Source: Triops longicaudatus
Taxonomy: Eukaryota; Arthropoda; Branchiopoda; Notostraca; Triopsidae
Assembly (NCBI GenBank): GCA_022885665.1
Contig: JAGQDJ010000010.1
Coordinates: forward strand, 62,001 to 126,000
DNA: 64,000 bases
Direction: 5' to 3'
Numbering within the stretch: the first letter of the stretch is position 1; every line of letters starts with the position of its first letter. This document shows positions 11,281 to 27,898 of this stretch, piece after piece. Position numbers and translations under genes: made by a program. The notes below the pieces were generated by a model. That model made no database searches. It saw only the letters and a list, made by a program, of their open reading frames with translations, and was not told where the DNA came from.

Positions 11281-13945
11281 TCTTAGTTTTGACGAGTTGC
11301 CGCGCCAGAGAATACACCAATTGTAAGATAAGTACGCCAATGTACTGCCAAGAGGCGGCAAGACGCCAAAAGTACTTATACCACCCACAAGCTTTACTGC
11401 GCATTCCTTTTCCAGGCTTAGGTACAATACAGTACACGTGCATGACTTGTTATTCAAAACTGTGGGAAAAGCCAACGAACAGAATCTTTTTTGGCCGAAA
11501 AAGCAAGATTTATCAAAGAAACTCAATACGATAAAATGCATCCTTCTGTGCTAAACTTCCCCGTTGTAATATTTATTAGTGAAACGTACCCAAAGCCTTA
11601 AAAATAGTCTTCAGATTTCGGTGCCAAACAGGGTGACGCTTCAAAACAATGGGAAGGGTTAATCCCATTACCCAACGAGGGTAAACGGCTTTGTATTCCA
11701 AAACTAACCCTTTACTAAACACCCTGGGGTGGATTGAGGGGTAGAGGGGCAAATCAAACCTAGGACACCTTATTCAATCTTAGTTAGGGCACCCTGGCGG
11801 TCAAAACACCTTTTCCAATAGGGCAAAGGATGTTGTTGGCGACATACGAGCATGGAGTACTTTGAAAGGTATTGTCAGCGTGGCTTAGACAACGCAAGTA
11901 AAGAGGAAAGACTCGGATTCCAGGTACTGCACTTCCGTCCATTCATTTAGCCCTCGAACACCCTAATACTTCATTTGTTACACCTATTTAGGCCTGTTGT
12001 TCCTTATACCGAAAAAAAATGGCGATAACATAGTAAGATTAGTGTTTTCGAACATATATTGTGCGTAGACGACAACAAGTAGACGACGGACAGGACTGTA
12101 TAGGCCCTTTTCCGTCCTTTATTTCTCACATGTAGACAAGACTCTTAACCCAAAATATACTCGTTTGATGAACACTCATGTCCTGGCAATCAAACGGCGG
12201 TATAGTGCATTTCAAGAAGACGACAAATTTGACCAAAAGATCGTGAAAATTAGTGGCTCTTCCAAGTGTACAAAACGCGTTGTTGGATAAAAAAGTACGG
12301 ACTTAGGTGTACGACGACATCCCCGTGTGTTTTACGGGTTTTACGATAAGGAAACTAGTCGATCGCCTTAAAAAAATAAAACCATGAAAGACTGAAATAT
12401 CTTAATGAAAACTTATAGTTAAATTCCCTGTCGGTATTGAAAACGTGCTAGCTCTGATTTGTGCGAAAAGATACACGATATCATTCGAATGTTTAACGAA
12501 AACAAGAAAAACAACGTTTCAGGGGAGTGGCTTTGGCATACGCCATTTCCTCTGTTTTATATGTGGAGTGGTCGTGTAGTTGGCAATTCGAACTGTGGGT
12601 AAGCCCAGCGTTGCAAGTCGTATTCCATTGTGTGTTCCTCGTGTTCAAAGTGGCCTCAGTTCAAAGCGTACTAAATCGTCACTTTGGAGTTTTAAAAACT
12701 CGTGCGAAAGCAATATAGCGCATATTTAGCCAATCTTTGGAGGAATTTTTGTACAACTCATCATCCGCACAGAAGATATTTTTATTAAATTTGTCGATCT
12801 ATACATTACGCAGTACAACGAAATTAATAGGACCTGTTTCGCATAAAATATCACTAATTCAGTTATGTTTATTTGCGCATGTTCAATGACTCTTTTTGGA
12901 AGAAACTTTCGCCAAATGGACTTCGTCCTATTGACTAAGCGTTTTTTGTTCAGTTCTAACATAGTAGGCCTTTTTCATCAGTTTTCATTTTTGTTGTTTG
13001 TCAGACGTGTCTGCTGTCCTTACTCTTAGGGCAACAACAAAATATTTTATCTTAATTGAGTAGATCAATAAGAAGGGAATTCCTAAGTGGACGTATATTT
13101 ATGTACTATTGTAAAAAGTGCGTCAAGGATTCAGTTTGCTAGCACCAGCGGCTGAGATTTGAAACAACTTTTAAAAAATCACAGCTCTGCCTCCAGAGCT
13201 GGCTTACGGACGGGCTTCTTACATCACCAGGCCTCAAAACAACTTTGTCATTTGCGCCTGTCATTGATGCCGTGTTTTTATTTAACGTTTACTAAGCAAA
13301 CATGTATTAACGAAGAGGTCGAAACAAAAATTAAGGTGAGTTTCCTAGAAACGTTAATTGTTTACCAGACTGGTTCCTCCTTTTTTTCTCACTTAGCCTT
13401 TATTGTTTGTGTCCACCTGCAATAGTTTAGTGCAAGACTATTTACGACGTAATAAAACTGAATGTTTCGAACGTGTTACGCAATTTCAGTGTTTCCGAAG
13501 AATTTAATTTCTTACTCACAACAAAAAATCAGTGTTCTTCATGAAGAGATGCCAATATTTGTATAATTTGTTAATCTTATTTACAAAATTAGCTCCTGCA
13601 TTGTCGTGGCAAAATTCCTTGACGTTAGCGTTCCTGATGAGATATTTTGCCAGTGGAACTATAGAACTTTGTACCAAAAAACAACGCAAGGTACGAAGAT
13701 TAATATCTTACTTGAAAGCATGAATTAATCTATGACAATGCTTTTTTCATACCAGAACAATGCTAATGACTACTTAAGCCCCGCCTTGATTTCTCTATTT
13801 CACAACATTTACAACCTTTGGGACTATACCATTTGAAATGTATGGCCTAAATTCCCAAGTGCGAATCAGTTTTAAGGAAAGGAACGAAGCGGACAATATT
13901 GGTTAATATGTCTGTATTATGTAAGCTTTATGCACAAGAAAGAAA
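11281..13945. other. Intergenic region, no gene seen
   Basis: AT-rich DNA upstream of eclosion hormone copy 2 and downstream of the trypsin gene. Its open frames lack convincing splice sites, family motifs or codon structure. The promoter of copy 2 should lie just above 11280, but I see no clear TATA box. Confidence 0.5.
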
Positions 13946-15441
13946 TCAGTTCAGGGACACTTGTTCCACTACCCAGTCGACGTAATAGGACATTTCGGTG
14001 TAAACTCCTGGGTAACCTTAATGCCGAATAAAGAAATGACGAATGAATGAACTTCCATGCAACCCAGTAGTATGTTTACCAGGTTCGGCGCAGCCATTGC
14101 CCCACGAAACAATGCCAATCAACGTCAAAGGTTGTTTGGTAAAGAGCGGGCCCCCGGAATCGTTCTCAAAATGGGAGGGGATTTAGGACTGTGAAATGAA
14201 GCTAGCTTGGTTTTACTTGACACGTATCCTTGCCACCGGCTTCGTAACCAGCACACAGCATCGTATCCACAATATTGTGGAACCCGTAACAATTGCGGCA
14301 TTGAGTATCGCTAATTACCGGTACCACCACTTTATGCAGCAATGCTGGAACTTTATTATCGTCAGGCTAAAAAGTTTTAATCAAACAGTCTATACTAAAA
14401 TACAAGACCAGAAACACGCAAATGACATCAAACTTATTATAAAAAATACGTAAATGATATTTAAAAAGTAAGAAAGGAAAATCTGCTTTAAAAGCTTCGG
14501 TTTTAAAGTAGGTTTTAACGGGCATAGATAAAAGAGTTAATACTTGCTGAACTAACTTACGTGTAAATAGCCCCATCCGCTAGCTGTCGCGTTTGTTCCT
14601 TCTGGTACTAAATCGCCTTGGGCAGGTAACGGAATGTTTTGTACCAGTGAGGTAAACTTGATTGAAACCGTGGTCTGAAATGGAAACGAAACTATTGAAT
14701 TTGTAATTAAATTTAGATATTAAGTTTATCACTTAAGCGGATACATTTTTAACTTTATTACATTACAAACACATTTTTAAGTGGTAATGATATGAAAGTG
14801 TATGGATTACTGAAGAAATAGGGCATTTAAGCTCACTTTCAGCAAAGCTATGTCATTCTCGTACGTTTGTGACACGAAATTTTCATGCATGATCAATTTT
14901 TCGACACTCAACTCCTGTTCGTCACCTTCCTCCATGGTAAGATCGTATTCACCCGCTACTAACAGAAGTTTCTGGATGTTGATGCTAAAAATATATAAAT
15001 AAATTAGATTATAATTCAATATGGAAGGAGAAAAAAATTATCACGCACTCTTCAACGCAATGAGCGGCAGTTATGATCCAGTTCTGGTCGTAAATACTCG
15101 CTCCACAGAAATGGCTGGGACCGAAGAAAGTAATAGCTTTCATGGAAACTTGCCATGGGATTTCGCCTATGAAGTAATTTCGTGTTTATACGAGAACTCT
15201 GGAAATTAAAAGGACTTGAAAAAGTCAAGTACCCTTTTCTGCTACGTCACCACCCACAATTTTAGGAAGAGAGTTAAGCTTCCCTTGCAGTAATTGCTTC
15301 ACAGGCCATCGTGGCAGAGATCCAGAAGGCGCAGCTAGTCAAAATAAATTCTGTCAAATTTAGAGGAATATTATTCGTTGTAAATTGCTTGCTTTTACCA
15401 GCTGCAATTGATAATAACAAAGGAAATAATAACAACTTCAT
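13946..15441 (-). CDS. Secreted trypsin-like serine protease (S1), Asn at position 193
   Basis: Eight exons: 15441-15399, 15334-15233, 15166-15049, 14984-14837, 14674-14561, 14366-14217, 14164-14080, 14007-13946. Phases close to 273 aa. The start is the ATG at 15441, followed by signal peptide MKLLLFPLLLSIAA. A short pro-region without a clip domain precedes the activation site KIVGGD. The catalytic triad is present: His in ITAAHC, Asp in ENDIALLK, Ser in NDSGGPL. Asp in KDTC sits at the base of the S1 pocket, so cleavage after Lys/Arg is expected. The unusual point is that residue 193, normally Gly in GDSGGP, is Asn; the exon boundary falls right before it, and no alternative AG restores Gly. 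The last intron is only 72 bp. It is likely a digestive or haemolymph enzyme; the sequence does not decide which. Confidence 0.9.
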
Positions 15442-20075
<4,634 letters not shown>

Positions 20076-23000
20076 CTATAACTCGAGATGTTCGTCGTTG
20101 CTTGCACTTGGATCGCTTTCAGACTTTTCTTCATTTCCTGTGAACACAACAAAACGTTAGTTACAATTCCAACAACATTAAAAAATACGCAAAACTCACA
20201 AAACCTGTCGAAATTAATTAAAATAAAATATGTCTATTATAGTACATACATATTATAAAATAAAATATGTCTATTATGCAAAAGAAAAAAATCAACAAAA
20301 TTTAGACATTAGAAAGAAAGAAATTCGCAAAATTCACGTACCAAAGAACCAAATATATATCAATTAAACAAAACGAAATATACGTAATTCAAAGAAATCG
20401 TGCGTGCGAGATTTAAAAAATACTCAAACAACTACGACATTTTAAATAACGGAAAAATTCATGAAGTAACTAAAAATACAACGCAATTACAGCTCATCAA
20501 TTGTAAAATTACCTGTGTTTTCATCAACAGATGCTTCGGCTTTCTCTTGCTGTGTTTCTGTCTCTTGTTCTTCAGGTTTAGCGTCCTCATTGGTCGCTGT
20601 GTTTCTTTCTTCATCGGCTTCTTTTTCTTCCTTATCATCGGTTTTGTTTGTCGTTTTTTTCGCCATTTCTTCTTTCAGTTTCTCGGCCATTTCTTTCAAC
20701 TTCCTGTTCCGCGCCATTTTCGCTTTGCCAACCAGAGATTTCACCTATGAAATTGAACACACAGAAAATTAAGCACGTATAATTCTGAATACGAAAACTC
20801 CAATAGATATAAAATAATTAAATAAATGAAATAAAACGTAACAACTCATTGCTAATTTTTCAGTCCAATAATCTATAAGCAGTAAATAGATGTTTAAGCT
20901 TCGAAAGAAACTGAAACGGAAACTGCTACGAAACTGACAATGCAACTGAAAAAAAACTGAAACAAAAAAATATGCATACAGTGCGGTCCAACTCGGCCAT
21001 TTTTTCTGCCATGGCTCTGGCGGTCAAAACGGGCGTTTCGTACTTGGGTAAGGCGTCTTGGGCTTTCACTTTTTCTTCCAACCATGTCTACGCACAAAAA
21101 CAAAAAAATAATAATAACAATTTCGATCCTATTTTGACACTAATTTTTCTTATTTATCTACCTCTGCGTCTTTAATCATCGTTTCCAAGCTGTCAATGTC
21201 TTTTTGACTCAGGTATCTCTCCTCTTCGGTAGTATTCATAATGTTACCGAAGAAATGCTGCGTGGCATTCAACATTTGACGGTACGCTGCCACAACTTCC
21301 GGTCGGTTTTCGCGTTCTTTGGCTCTTTCGTACATTGGAGCAGCCAAGGACTGCAATTCGGACAACTTGGTATTGAACGTCACTGCCTCAGCGTCGTCAC
21401 CTTCCTCGTACAGCCAATCTGAGAGCTAAATAAGAAGATAAGACGCGAAATATCATTAAAACAAGAAAAAAATCGAGAATTAAAAAATACGCCTTAAAAT
21501 ACTATCTGAAAGAAAAAATCTTTCTACTATCCGCAACCAACCGTTGCGTAAAAAGAAATCACGAATTTACAGGGACTAAGCTTCAGAAATCCGCGTAAGT
21601 CAAGACTCGTTATAAGAAACACCATACCAGACCCAGTGTAAGAAGAAGTTTCCGCTCACTGAGCTTTACAAAACTTACCAACGAGGCTTTTTCCTGGATT
21701 TTGTTCTTGTCGTCCTCTGTCACAAGCTCAAGGTACTCATCTTGACTCATCTTGTCCTGAACATCCAGCAAATAACTTTCGAAACTGTTGCGGGCAATTT
21801 CCTTTTCCTTGCGCTTGCGGTCGATTTCATCCAATTCAACAATCCTAATTTACAAAAATCAAATAAAATGTTCTAAAAGAGTGAAAAACACGAAATAACT
21901 CAAAAAGCATTTAAAGTAGAATTAGAAAAGCTAACATTTCGTGGAAAAAATCTAAAAAAGAAAATATATTCCCTAGGGCAAAATATGAGAAATTCTAAAT
22001 AAATAAAAAAAAGAAAGAATCCAAAAATAGTTAAAAAATTTGGCTTCTAACGAAATTGAAATTCGAGAAAATACTTTTTAAAAAATCATACAGAAATACA
22101 AAAATATCGTTCTTCATACAAAAACGCGAAACTTCTAAAAGCAGCAAAAGAAATTAATAAAACTAAAATACATAAGACGAAAAATTCTACAAACTACAAA
22201 AAAAAATCACAAAACTACATTCATACAAAAGTACTTTAAGTTATTGTAACGTGCGGTACACGTTATTACCTTTTCAATGCAGTTTCGAACAATTCGCCTT
22301 CCAAATCTTGCACATCTAATGTGGTTTGCTTGCGAATTAAATCTTCTTTCACAGCAATGATTTTTGGCTTCTTCTCAGCTTTTTCTGTTTTCGATGCATT
22401 ATTCTTCTCTTCAGTGCGATTTTCCGCCGTTTCTTCAGTGGCGTTGACAGCTTCAACTTTCTCTCCATCTAAATATAAAAGAAAAAGTAACACTGTCAAT
22501 AAATCCGTAAAATTCTAATTCTACAAAAAATTTCCCTTGAAATAAACTAGAAAATATAAAAAAACGGGAAAAATTACATAAATCAATAAAATAAAACAAG
22601 TAAACGTCGTAGATGTATGTCCAAAAAGTCACAAGCCAATGTCACTCTTCACACTTGAAATTCATTCTTGCGAGTCGATAGAACCGAATAGAACAGGCCT
22701 GAATGCAAACTTTTGCTCTGAACGGGCCAATTCATGCAAAACCCGGAGAAACGTGAAGAATGTTCAGTGGTTCAAACTCAGTGGTGCAAATCCCGTAAAG
22801 CATGTGCTGGAAGTTTGTTCTGGTCCCCTTTGGGTAAGGTAAAGGACTCACTGGAGGTGAACCATCGATTAAGTGTTTCTCCCAGTTTGGCCAAAGGCGA
22901 CTCTTCGGATTCATCCTGGACTTCTGAACTAATTTTGCTACCTTTTGTCAACCCTTCACCCTTTTCACCCCCTGATTGTGCCGTACTTTGTTCTTCGAGT

Positions 23001-26000
23001 GGTTGTTGCACTTTTTCAAAGAGAGCTTCTGCGTAACTCAGACTCAACAATCCGGAATCGTCCATGGAGAAGTGCGCTTTGATGCCCTTGAATTCCGTCG
23101 TCTCATCAGCGTGCTTCTTCAACGCGTCCACAATGCCAGTCAACTCCACACGAGAAATATTCATCGATCCCACCACTCTACCAATATATAGCACAATTGT
23201 TATTAAGAAATACTGCCAATATATCGAGAAAAGAAGTCCAAAAAACGGTGAAAAATAGCCGAAAAACGGTTTGAAATGGAAGTAAAAAAGGCAGAGTTCG
23301 TTAAATGTGGTTTTGCTATGTAGTGTAACACTGTAAACAACCGCGTAAAAAGAGTTATCGAGGTTAATACGGCATAAAACAGCGTAAGGCGAGTTCATCA
23401 TAGAGAAATGCATAAAAATGCGTTACAAATGTACTGCGTATGAAGAGAGCACGACTGTTTTGACGGATTTTAGGCATAAAAATCTGCCAAAACACAATTT
23501 TTCCTTTCAATGCGAAAGTAGAAAAAAAAAGAACTTCGTATGTAAAGCTTGAAATCAAAAGATTCTGACCAAAATTTTGATTACAACGGTCGAACTTTAG
23601 GGAAAATAAAAGGAAAATTAAGAGAAAAAGACGAATGAAGTAATTTACGGGATTTCGGCTTGCGGCAAGTGAGAAAGGTTGCCGTATCCCACAAAGAAAT
23701 GGAAATCTTCCGTGTGTTTGTTGAAGGTCAACACTTTCTTTTGCGGATAGGGATTGGATACGGGGAACAATGTCCGCTTAACGATCTTGATCACTTGGCG
23801 GCCTTCGTCATCAGGATCCAGTTCTCGTTCAAAATCAACCTGTTTTAATTGAAATTAAATAAATTCGTACAAAGCAATTATAATCAACATAATTAATATA
23901 ATGAATATAACGTGGTTTTCAAAAGATAATACAAATATAAAGAATTAAGAATAAATAAAAATGTCGTACTTCAATAGGGAAGATTACGGTGTCTTTCGTA
24001 ATGAATTTCTTGACTTGGAAACCGGTAGATAAATCGGCAGCTTTGTAGACAGCGCCCATAGCGGCAGCTTCGTCAGTGTTAAGACTTTTGCCCAATTCTT
24101 TGCCAACGAATTCGGTCAACTTTTCTTGCACTTTGGGAACACGGGTACCGGCGCCGACCAAAATGACCTGATGAAATCGAAAATATTAATACGTAATTCT
24201 CTTTATTTCGCAAACAATAAAAGAAAAATACAAAATAGGCGGAAAATTTGTAAAGTGTACAATGCCAAGCATTTGAATGTAATAAAAAAGGATTTACTTG
24301 TTGAATTTGGGACATGTCCATCTTGGCAGCAGCTAAAGCTCGTTCAATGGGTCCTCTGATACGAGGGTACAGATCTTCACACAGTTTTTCCAAAACATCA
24401 CGCGTCACGTGATGGCGGAAATCCTTTTCGTCCAACAATCCTTCAACCTACGCGCAAAAAGGTAGAAAATTAGCGATACTCCCACAAATACCACAAAAAA
24501 TACACTATTTGCAAGTCATCTACAGTTAAATATAAATACAATCGAAATTTATGTTGTGTAAAGAAGTAACGCAAAATTACGCACGAAAATGAGAAAATGA
24601 AAAGTGTTCCAGTGAGAGTTCCACTAGAGCACTCCAGTACCGGGCAAACAACCAGTGGTGTTACACTTGAGTGCCCTTGCGGCGAACCGGCTAAGTTTCG
24701 CTATTACATACAGAAGGAACGCGTAAGACGCCACGTAACGCTCAAATCGAAAACGTTCGATTCGTAACTGCTAACGGAAAAGGAGTGACATACGTATACT
24801 GACGTACTAACGCTTTTAACTTCTTAATAAACTAGGCAAATACTTAAACGCACTTCAATCTACACTTAACTTTGCTTATGCAGTAAAACTTAACTGCATC
24901 ATAACAAACATGGCTTATAACGAACCAAAACATTTCTTATTGTGAACGAGATCCATAAGTGCTGGAAACGAAAAGGCACTGTGGCCAATAATGGCTATTA
25001 CAAACATTAGCTACAACAAAGGAATTTACCTTCCTTGAGATTTTCTTGGAAGATCGTCCTAGCGAGCTACCAGTGAAAAAAGGTAGCAGTAATAAAAATA
25101 GTTTGCTTTTCGTTCCATCATTCGGGATTAAATACATGATATATAGTTTAATATCATAATTCGCAATAATGAATCTCCTGAGACGACTAAAACGTTCGAT
25201 ACAACCGAAGTTCGTTGTGAACTCCGGACATAGTAAACCGTCCAGTATAGGCAACACTTCGTTATATCAGGGTTCATTATTGCGAAATCTACCCTACGTT
25301 AGGTGCTTCTACTAGAGTTGTGCCTAAGTAGCTATACCTGAGCGTAATGATCAGCATTAGCACTGAGAACGTTCTTAACACGACCCGCTTCTTTAAATAA
25401 TTTGGCCATTGCGCGCGCGTTTTGGAATACGTCATTGGGTGTCTTCTTTTGGGCGTTGAATTCACGAGCTAAATAGTCCCTTAAGCGAATCTGCATCTCC
25501 AAACCGCCCAGAGTGCGATCATAGCCAACGCCTAGGATGGAAACTTGGGGGTGAGATTCCGAATAACCGCGTTCTTTGGTTTTGGTCACGTGGTACGACG
25601 CCACCGTCGCTACACTGGAGGAGGCGCCCATATCGTAGAACAAAATAGTCTGAGCCGTTTCGTTGAAATCTTTTCGCCTGAAGATGCCGTAGTTCAACGC
25701 AGCTTAGGAAATAAAATAGATTAATGTCCGCAAAATGTACTCGTTCCTGCTGACGTCTAATATACTATTTAAAAATTTAATGTTGTATATTTTTATAGTT
25801 TTTATTCATTTGTCTGTGTAATATTGTGCACGAAAACATAAATATTTCGTTCACTGTTGTATAATGGTGCGTTTAAAACGAAGTAAAAAATATGACTTGC
25901 TAATTTTTGATTAGTTGAAATAAATTTGAGAACAAGTGTTTAACTTCGAAAAAATGCGACAAAGCATGCGTGTCCAGTAAGAGAAGATTTGAAACGCTCG

Positions 26001-27157
26001 AGTGCAGGTTAAATTACTAGAAGAGCTGCTCTAGAGTGTTCTTGCTGCGAACTGGTTAAAAAAATCCCGAGAGCGCTTCAGATTCCGCTCAATAAAACTT
26101 GCGAAAATCGTTCGATATTTGCAAGTTAGGGGCAAATCAATAAAAAAAATAAAAAATGTATTGTTTATTACCAGCAGTGTTGGAATTGATGAGTTGCAAG
26201 ACTTTCAATCCAGCCAAGTCGGCCGCTTTCAAGATGGATCGGCGTTCAGCCTGACCGAAAAATGGTGGTACGGTGATAACAGCTTCGCTGACCTTTTGCT
26301 GGGCAAAAGTTTCAGCATATTCTTTGGCTTTAGCGAAGATCATGGAAACGAGTTCTTCAGGACTGTACTGTGTTTCGGCATCGTGTTGGAAAACCGCAAT
26401 TTTCCTTTCCGGGTCGGCAACTATCTTATAATGCGGGAACCTTTCCTGGTACAGCTGAACAATAGGGTTGTCCAACGTTTTGCCCAAAAGATCCAATAGA
26501 TACATATAATTGTTTTTGGGGAAACGGACGCCCACAACTTGCGCATCTTCGCCAAAAGTTCGTTCTCCGTCACGAAAAGCGATCGAAACCGGCGTTTTCC
26601 TCTTAGATTCTTTATTTAAGACGATTTCCATCGGTACTCCGGGCTAGAAAACAAAATTAAATGCATTGGAATATTACTGGGGGAAAAAACTGATATGTTA
26701 ACAATGTCTGCTAGCTTTCAAGGGTTAATGCAAGTGGATATAAAAACTGGTACAGTACGTAGAAGAATTAGATGTTGCGCGTACCAATTTAGTATGGACA
26801 AAAAAGGTAATTCCCTTCATCTTGACAAAGTTGGAAGGTAATAAAATGGACATACAAATCTGGTACAATTTATAAGGGAATGACAAGATAGCACACCAAT
26901 TTTATATGAGCACATATCAAGTTTTCATTGTTAGGATAGAAAAACTTACAGAGACAATGCCGATTTTCATCCATTCGCTGCCAAGATCAATACTCATCAC
27001 TGCCAATCCATTAGCGAAGGTGATGCAACTTAATAAGAATAAAGTTGCGGTCAAGTAGAACAACAGTATGCTCTGTAAACAAAAGCCGGGAATTTAGTTG
27101 AATGCTTTTATGTCCAAGTACGTTAAAGAAATATATAACGGTTACCTTAGGAGCCAT
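20076..27157 (-). CDS. HYOU1: Hypoxia up-regulated protein 1 (Grp170), ER Hsp70-family chaperone
   Basis: Fourteen exons: 27157-27146, 27072-26950, 26643-26172, 25702-25338, 24447-24298, 24167-23970, 23839-23649, 23177-22852, 22468-22270, 21844-21679, 21425-21162, 21087-20980, 20744-20513, 20137-20076. All phases close to 955 aa (human about 999). After the signal peptide comes the ATPase domain: AVMSIDLGSEWMKIGIV, VITVPPFFGQAERR, LFYDMGASSS, VILVGAGTRVPKVQ and the TDEAAAMGAVYKAA segment. Then follow the beta domain, an acidic Glu/Lys-rich loop (exons 8-9), and the helical domain with the Hsp110/Grp170 mark DWLYEEG. Known role: an ER-lumen chaperone and nucleotide-exchange factor for BiP, induced by ER stress and hypoxia. 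The protein ends DEHLEL, a weak KDEL-type signal. The neighbouring MMAB gene is divergent. Confidence 0.97.
20220..20277. repeat. 21-bp direct repeat in HYOU1 last intron
   Basis: The same 21 bases, beginning AAAATAAAATATGTC, occur at 20220-20240 and 20257-20277 without mismatch. Confidence 0.8.
24669..24775. repeat. Dispersed repeat copy in HYOU1 intron 4
   Basis: GAGTGCCCTTGCGGCGAACC and the later CGCTCAAATCG..CGTTCGAT segment are related to 26034-26118 in the previous intron (21 of 26 bases match in the first block). Family unknown. Confidence 0.4.
26034..26118. repeat. Dispersed repeat copy in HYOU1 intron 3
   Basis: GAGTGTTCTTGCTGCGAACT and CGCTCAATAAAAC..CGTTCGAT match the copy at 24669-24775 in order and orientation. 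Confidence 0.4.
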
Positions 27158-27898
27158 TTTGCCGTTAATGAGTAGGTTGTTTGCTTCCTGGAATTTTTTG
27201 TAAAATAGGCTCACAATTATGCTAAGAGATTGACCACCAAATGCACCAACAGAAACTACGAGAGACACATGTCTACGGAGCAGCACGTCATTTGTGGGAA
27301 CGTACCGTGACGTCTACAAGCCCCGCCTTGCATAGGGGAAAACTCCCTTCGTACTGAAAATAAAGGCTATTTCATTGAACTTCACAATGTGAAACACATA
27401 TTAAGTGACTAATATCTATAACTGACACTAAAGTTTTGGAAAGCTGTACATTATTAAGTGTATGGCGCTATTTTATGCAGAACAATGTTGGAAACACTAT
27501 GAAGGATTTTTCCTATCAGTTTTCGACAAAGCTGTTTCGTTTTCTTGAGTTATTTTAATATAGAAAAAGAGCTTAGTTTAAAAGGGAAAGGTTGTAAGAA
27601 AAAAATGTATTCCAAGCGTAAGAATGGTTAACGAAATCTACTCCCAAATCCGGCTTATTATAAGCACTTTCATACTCGAACGCTGAAGGATAACTCATAC
27701 CTTCCGCTCGTGTGTCCGCTTCTAATTGGCTACCTGCCCTTCACCCTCGCCTTGTCACGCCTCCACTATTTTTAGCGGTTCTGTCTCTCATTCTCGAATT
27801 TCACGTGCAAGGTCAAAATATTACGTTGTACTGACGTAAGAAATTCTTGCTTGTATGTCATTTTTGGCCCGAAAATACATGTGTGTAAATTTACTAAA
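27158..27898. promoter_or_regulatory. Shared divergent promoter region HYOU1 / MMAB
   Basis: 741 bases separate the two start codons of genes transcribed away from each other. The region includes the ACGT-core sites near HYOU1, a CCAAT box on the minus strand (about 27722-27730) and a CACGTG E-box (about 27803). Bidirectional use is inferred from geometry only. Confidence 0.45.
27283..27314 (-). promoter_or_regulatory. UPRE/CRE-like sites upstream of HYOU1
   Basis: Read on the minus strand, TGACGTGC (27283-27290) resembles the XBP1/ATF6 element TGACGTG(G/A). A second ACGT-core site, TGACGTC, lies at 27308-27314. Both are 125-160 bases upstream of the HYOU1 ATG. Grp170 genes are known unfolded-protein-response targets, which makes these plausible, but short matches like these also occur by chance. 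Confidence 0.35.

Noticed and set aside
20400..20772. Plus-strand open frames over the 20.5-kb region
   Set aside because: Antisense shadow of HYOU1 exon 13.
22778..23413. 211-codon minus-strand frame read as one unit
   Set aside because: Only 22852-23177 is exon; both edges are HYOU1 introns with good splice sites at matching phase.
27722..27745. ER stress element (CCAAT-N9-CCACG) upstream of HYOU1
   Set aside because: A CCAAT is present but the second half at the required spacing reads ACACA, not CCACG.
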